Shown: positions 6,801 to 9,306 of the stretch, in pieces
Layout: each line of letters opens with the position of its first letter
Position numbering within the stretch: position 1 is the first letter of the stretch
NCBI GenBank assembly: GCA_017880745.1
Contig: JADGRR010000083.1
Coordinates: 1-9,306, forward strand
Reading direction: 5' to 3'
Length of the DNA: 9,306 nt
From: Burkholderiales bacterium
GTDB lineage: Bacteria > Pseudomonadota > Gammaproteobacteria > Burkholderiales > SG8-39
Translations under genes and position numbers: made by a program
Notes under the pieces: model-generated
Told to the model about the DNA's origin: nothing
The model's input: only the letters and a program-made list of their open reading frames with translations
Databases searched by the model: none

Positions 6801-8491
6801 GCTGCGGGTGCAGGCTGCTGTGGCCGCGGGGCGGGGCGCTGCCGGAACCGCCCGAGGAAGAAATCGATCGCCTGCGCGCGCGGTTCGCGCCCCTGCAGGC
6901 AGGGCTCAAGATAGAAGCCCAGGCTGGAGAGGCCTTCCGCGATCCAATCCATGTCGATCTCGCCGGGCGCCTGAATCATGGCGTCGCAGGTCGCCAGCAC
7001 CTCGGAGGCCCGGTCCAGACCAAGCACGGCGAGCGCGCCGCGGATCTGGCGCAGCTGCGGAGCGAGAGTCGGCAAGGTATCGCGGGACGCAGTGCCGCGC
7101 GCATAGGCGTCGAGCACCTGCTCCACGTGCTGCAGATTGGCGACGATTTCCCTGGCGACCTGCGCGCGCAACTGCATCGCGCTGATCTGCTGTGTGAACT
7201 CGGGGCGCAGGCCGGTCGGCGGCTTGCCTGTGGACTTGCCGGCGGCCGCTTCGGTGAGCCATCCGCTGAGGATGCGGACCTGCTCATCAAGGTCCTCGGG
7301 CGCCTTGCCGAAGCCTTCGAGGATGTTTTCCGCCAGCATGAAAGCCGCGGACATCTCGATGATCAGGCGCTGGTCGTCATCCGGCCGCGGATCGGGCAGC
7401 TTCGCGGCCGCGAGTGCGATCGCCTCGAGCAGGCGGGTGAAATGGGGATTGCGAAGCCGGGATGCCTGCTCCTGCAGAGACGCGGTGATGTCGCGCAAGC
7501 GCGCGGCGCCCGCAGCCTCGCCCATCAGGTACTGCTGCCACGCGCCCTTCAGGGCCTGAAGGCGCGAGCGCGCGTCCTCGATTGCGGGCTGCAGGAAATC
7601 GAGGTCCGGCCCCGCAGGCTCCGCCGCCGGGATGAGTTGGTCCAGCTGGAAGCGCTGCCTGATCTCCTTCAGGCGCTGCGTCCCGGCGCTCGAGCGGGCG
7701 ATGGCATAGAGCAAATCGCGCATCAGGCGGTCGTTGACCGCCCTTGATCCGGCGGCCAGATCGCGGATCTGGAAATCGAGCTTGTTGCACAGCCCATTGG
7801 CCTGGGCCAGCCATTGCGCGTCCGTCGCCTGCTGCAAGGCATCTGTCAGTCCGGCTGCGATCCACCACAGAGCGCGCCGCTCAGGCAGCTGCGCCGCCAC
7901 CGAATGCATCGCGTCGAGCGCTTCGCGCATGTCTTCGAGCCCGCCCGGCCGATGCCGCAGCCACCCCAGCAGCCCGCGCTGGAAGCGCGCGCGCTGCGCC
8001 TGCAGGAACGCGGGCAGCTCGGCCGCGTCGAGCACTCTCGGCTTGGGATGGGGCGAAGCCGGCGGCGCCAGATCGGGGAAGAACAGGTCCTTTTCCGCGG
8101 AATCCGCCTTGCCCTGCAGACCGGCGAGCTCGCGGTATGCCGGATACAGGCGCACCGGCACATTGGGCTCTCCGCGCGCCAAACCGTCGACGAACTGCTT
8201 CAGCGCCAACACGCCGCGCCCGATCACCCCGACGGCCGCGATGCTCGGTGGCGCGTCGTTCAGCTTCGCGAAGCTGCCTTCGAGGGTCTCGCAAAACTGG
8301 GTTGCCTCGGAGAGCCCCACCATGCTCAAGGCGCCCCTGACCTGGTTCAGGTGCTCCGGACACGCGCCGAGAACCGCCGCGTCCGCCGGAGCCGCCTCGA
8401 ACTTGGCGATGATTTGCCGCACCCGATCGAGCGCCTGATCGACCTCGGCAGTGATCCAGGACAGGGTCGTGGTGTCGGCCAGGGAATGCAT
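3812..8491 (-). CDS. chpA: ChpA/PilL-like hybrid chemotaxis histidine kinase (multi-Hpt, CheA core, CheW, REC)
   Basis: This 1559-aa protein is the central kinase of a type IV pilus-type chemosensory system. The N-terminal ~550 residues are helical, with two Hpt-like modules that lack the phospho-His (N49 in NQVRGALSMVG; R481 in RQIRGALAVLG), and resemble the ChpA/FimL N-terminal region. Three Hpt domains with intact His follow: H611 (HTLKGSGRMVG), H752 (HTLAGSSRTAG) and H883 (HTLKGSARMAG). Pro/Ala-rich linkers are at 550-567 and 943-962, and a heptad repeat linker begins at 692. The CheA-type ATPase has N1154 in the N box, D1195-GAG, and GRGVGMDVV. A CheW-like domain (about 1287-1420) would dock to the receptor. 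The C-terminal receiver has D1445/D1446, phospho-acceptor D1489 and K1541. Its ATG overlaps the stop of the pilJ-like gene (TAATG), and its stop overlaps the GTG of the kinase gene. All catalytic parts look intact. Pseudomonas ChpA carries more Hpt-like domains; PilL is the alternative name. Confidence 0.93.
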   Translation of the reverse strand: MHSLADTTTLSWITAEVDQALDRVRQIIAKFEAAPADAAVLGACPEHLNQVRGALSMVGLSEATQFCETLEGSFAKLNDAPPSIAAVGVIGRGVLALKQFVDGLARGEPNVPVRLYPAYRELAGLQGKADSAEKDLFFPDLAPPASPHPKPRVLDAAELPAFLQAQRARFQRGLLGWLRHRPGGLEDMREALDAMHSVAAQLPERRALWWIAAGLTDALQQATDAQWLAQANGLCNKLDFQIRDLAAGSRAVNDRLMRDLLYAIARSSAGTQRLKEIRQRFQLDQLIPAAEPAGPDLDFLQPAIEDARSRLQALKGAWQQYLMGEAAGAARLRDITASLQEQASRLRNPHFTRLLEAIALAAAKLPDPRPDDDQRLIIEMSAAFMLAENILEGFGKAPEDLDEQVRILSGWLTEAAAGKSTGKPPTGLRPEFTQQISAMQLRAQVAREIVANLQHVEQVLDAYARGTASRDTLPTLAPQLRQIRGALAVLGLDRASEVLATCDAMIQAPGEIDMDWIAEGLSSLGFYLEPCLQGREPRAQAIDFFLGRFRQRPAPRPQQPAPAAAPQDEELLQIFLEEATEVLASIEAALPVCRAQPGDTEALATIRRGFHTLKGSGRMVGLNDLGEVAWKVEQAINRWLEDKQPASAELLELAATAANRFTDWVAQLKKGQPIAIDADAITDLARKLHAPEPEQTVVEPEQTVLEPEQAIVEPGQTIVEIYLNEAAGHVATLVARYQPAAAASDEFIRAAHTLAGSSRTAGFAAVADLAGALEQWTPFADRVVQSADVALVGTVIDKLKSMVAALQRGEASGDAGEALGQMQQMTARLKAQRVMRDDIDLQLLPVFLEEAEALVPQIGSDLRDWKAQPEDERIADALKRTLHTLKGSARMAGAIRLGELTHIMESQVETALEAGHLPPELFDELESKMDRLSADLDRMKERNAPAPAPAAAAEPPLPGAAAMLRINADTLDFLITESGEVAIARSRIEAELRQVKQALGDLDDSIGRLRTQLREVEIQADSQMQSRRSVLDAHDGDFDPLEFDRFTRLQELTRMMAEGLSDATSIQQGLLKNMGETDAALLQQARIGRELQQDLMRMRAVPFATLSERLHRVVRQTARETGRKAELEIQGAQIELDRGVLERIAAPLEHMLRNAVVHGLEDPQARSAAGKPETARIAIELRQEANEIVIILADDGAGLDVQKLRRKAIEKGLLAADRELSEPEQNQLVFLTGLSTADAVTELAGRGVGMDVVRTEIAAVNGRIDVASTRGAGTTFTIFVPLTLAVTQTVMVRAGAATLAVSSATVEQVLRLKADAMATLYEKGQVEFQGRVYPLHSLRQLLGERAAVEIQDYNSVLLLRSGIQRVAVHVDELLGNQEIVVKNVGPQLSRIAGVTGATVLADGSIVLIVNPVQLAQRKAAAGALLGEVTGVIGARASTPLVMVVDDSLTVRKFTSRLLEREGYRVITAKDGLDAIEKLKDRLPDVMLVDIEMPRMDGFDLTRNVRGDARTRGIPIIVISSRTAEKHRSRAAALGVNAFIGKPYQDAELLQHIRACLRRP
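3821..3825 (-). promoter_or_regulatory. Ribosome binding site deciding the GTG start of the Ser/Thr kinase
   Basis: On the minus strand TGAGG lies five bases before the GTG at 3813-3815, inside the last codons of the chpA-like gene. It supports the GTG start, which would otherwise be easy to miss because there is no ATG nearby, and allows direct re-initiation by ribosomes ending chpA. Confidence 0.6.
6333..6416 (-). repeat. Four in-frame 21-bp tandem repeats inside chpA
   Basis: Four units of 21 bp lie head to tail at 6333-6353, 6354-6374, 6375-6395 and 6396-6416, differing by only a few bases each. On the coding (minus) strand they encode four heptads of the type EPEQTVV, starting near residue 692, between the Hpt domains of H611 and H752. 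Being in multiples of three they change linker length without breaking the frame. High identity between units suggests recent duplication by slippage. Confidence 0.9.
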
Positions 8492-9306
8492 TACGCCAGG
8501 CGGAATCCGGCCACCGATTTTTTCAGCGCCACCGCGAGCTCGGTCAGGCGCGCGGCGGAGAGCGCGGTCTTCTTCGTGCCTTCGGTCGTCAGCTGGGTCT
8601 CGCCGAGGATCAGTTTCATGTTGCCGGCAACCTGGGTTGCCGAAACCACCTGCTGCTGCGTGGCGCTGGAAATCGAAGTGATCAGCCCGGCGAGCCGGGT
8701 GGAGATCTGCTCGATCTCGCGCAGCGCCCGATCGGCCTCGTCCGCGGTCTGCGTACCCTCCACCACGCCGCGCGTGCTGCGTTCCATCGCCTCGACCGCA
8801 TCCTGCGTGTCGCGCTGAATACTCTTCACGATGGCGGCGATGTGCTTCGTCGCCTCCGCGGAGCGCTCGGCGAGCCGCTGCACCTCTTCGGCGACGACGG
8901 TGAAGCCGCGCCCCGCCTCGCCGGCCGACGCCGCCTGGATCGCAGCATTGAGTGCGAGCACGTTGGTCTGCTCCGTGATGTCGGAGATCAGCTGCACGAT
9001 TTCGCCGATCTCCTGCGAGCTCTCGCCGAGGCGCTTGATGCGCTTCGATGTCTCCTGCATCTGGTCCCGGATTTCGTTCATGCCGCGGATCGCGTTCTGC
9101 ACCGCATGCGCGCCTTTCCCCGCGGCGCTGAGCGAGGTCTCGGCGACCTTCGCCGTGTCGTTCGCATTGAGCGAGACCGCGTTCATCGACTGCGCCATTT
9201 GCGTCACCGATTGGCCGGTCTGCTGGATTTCGCTTGCCTGGCGCTCGGTCGCCTGCAGCAGTTGCCCGGTGACCGTCTGGGCCTCCCCGGTGGCCTCCGT
9301 CACCTG
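8491..9306 (-). CDS. pilJ: PilJ-like methyl-accepting chemotaxis protein (C-terminal part, truncated by window end)
   Basis: The reading frame is open from the window edge (codon 9306-9304) to TAA at 8491-8493, giving 271 residues of the cytoplasmic signalling domain of a chemoreceptor. The sensor, membrane and HAMP parts would lie beyond 9306. The long coiled-coil hairpin has the conserved tip DITEQTNVLALNAAIQAA followed by AGEAGRGFTVVAEEVQRLAE, and a C-terminal AGFRLA. The IQA-x-x-AGEAGRGF and EVQRLAER wording and the terminal SGFKL/AGFRL-type end are closest to PilJ of type IV pilus systems rather than to flagellar receptors. There is no C-terminal NWETF-like pentapeptide for CheR tethering. 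The tip binds CheW-like proteins and the CheA-type kinase encoded directly downstream, with which it overlaps by one base. No methyltransferase or methylesterase gene is visible in the window. Confidence 0.9.
   Translation of the reverse strand, partial: QVTEATGEAQTVTGQLLQATERQASEIQQTGQSVTQMAQSMNAVSLNANDTAKVAETSLSAAGKGAHAVQNAIRGMNEIRDQMQETSKRIKRLGESSQEIGEIVQLISDITEQTNVLALNAAIQAASAGEAGRGFTVVAEEVQRLAERSAEATKHIAAIVKSIQRDTQDAVEAMERSTRGVVEGTQTADEADRALREIEQISTRLAGLITSISSATQQQVVSATQVAGNMKLILGETQLTTEGTKKTALSAARLTELAVALKKSVAGFRLA

Noticed and set aside
4886..7747. Long plus-strand open frames (402-503 codons) opposite the chpA-like gene
   Set aside because: They are GC-driven shadows of the real gene, Arg/Ser/Ala-rich or Leu/Gln/Arg-rich, without recognisable domains; the minus-strand frame encodes consecutive known domains.
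1..9306. Search for CRISPR arrays, tRNA or rRNA genes, insertion sequences and attachment sites
   Set aside because: No spaced direct repeats, cloverleaf-like segments, transposase motifs or terminal inverted repeats were seen by eye.

Overview
The window is GC-rich, with strong G/C preference at third codon positions. It carries a PilJ/ChpA-type chemosensory pair, which points to a gammaproteobacterium or, more likely, a betaproteobacterium with type IV pili. The sequence alone does not fix the genus.

Layout: (1) Positions 1-207 (+) hold the C-terminal end of an alpha/beta-hydrolase of the homoserine O-acetyltransferase-like family. (2) Positions 390-755 (-) hold a one-domain PLDc_N membrane protein of 62 aa, preceded by a doubtful 45-codon ORF. 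(3) Positions 756-1015 are a divergent intergenic stretch with one weak promoter candidate. (4) Positions 1016-2371 (+) encode a complete adrenodoxin-reductase-type ferredoxin-NADP+ reductase. (5) Positions 2372-2522 are a convergent gap containing one strong GC hairpin. (6) Positions 2523-9306 (-) form one tightly packed operon running leftwards: pilJ-like chemoreceptor (truncated by the window edge), a 1559-aa ChpA/PilL-like hybrid histidine kinase, then a soluble Hanks-type Ser/Thr kinase with a C-terminal cyclic-nucleotide-binding domain.

The operon is the main interest. Its three genes overlap by 1 bp (TAATG) and 4 bp (GTGA), so they are probably translationally coupled. Type IV pilus chemosensory arrays normally feed CheY-like regulators, and in Pseudomonas aeruginosa the Chp system raises cAMP. 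Here the gene just after chpA encodes a predicted cNMP-responsive Ser/Thr kinase, which suggests a module joining His-Asp relay, cyclic nucleotide sensing and Ser/Thr phosphorylation. That link is an inference from gene order and domains. The promoter of the operon and any pilG/pilH/pilI genes would lie outside the window, beyond 9306.
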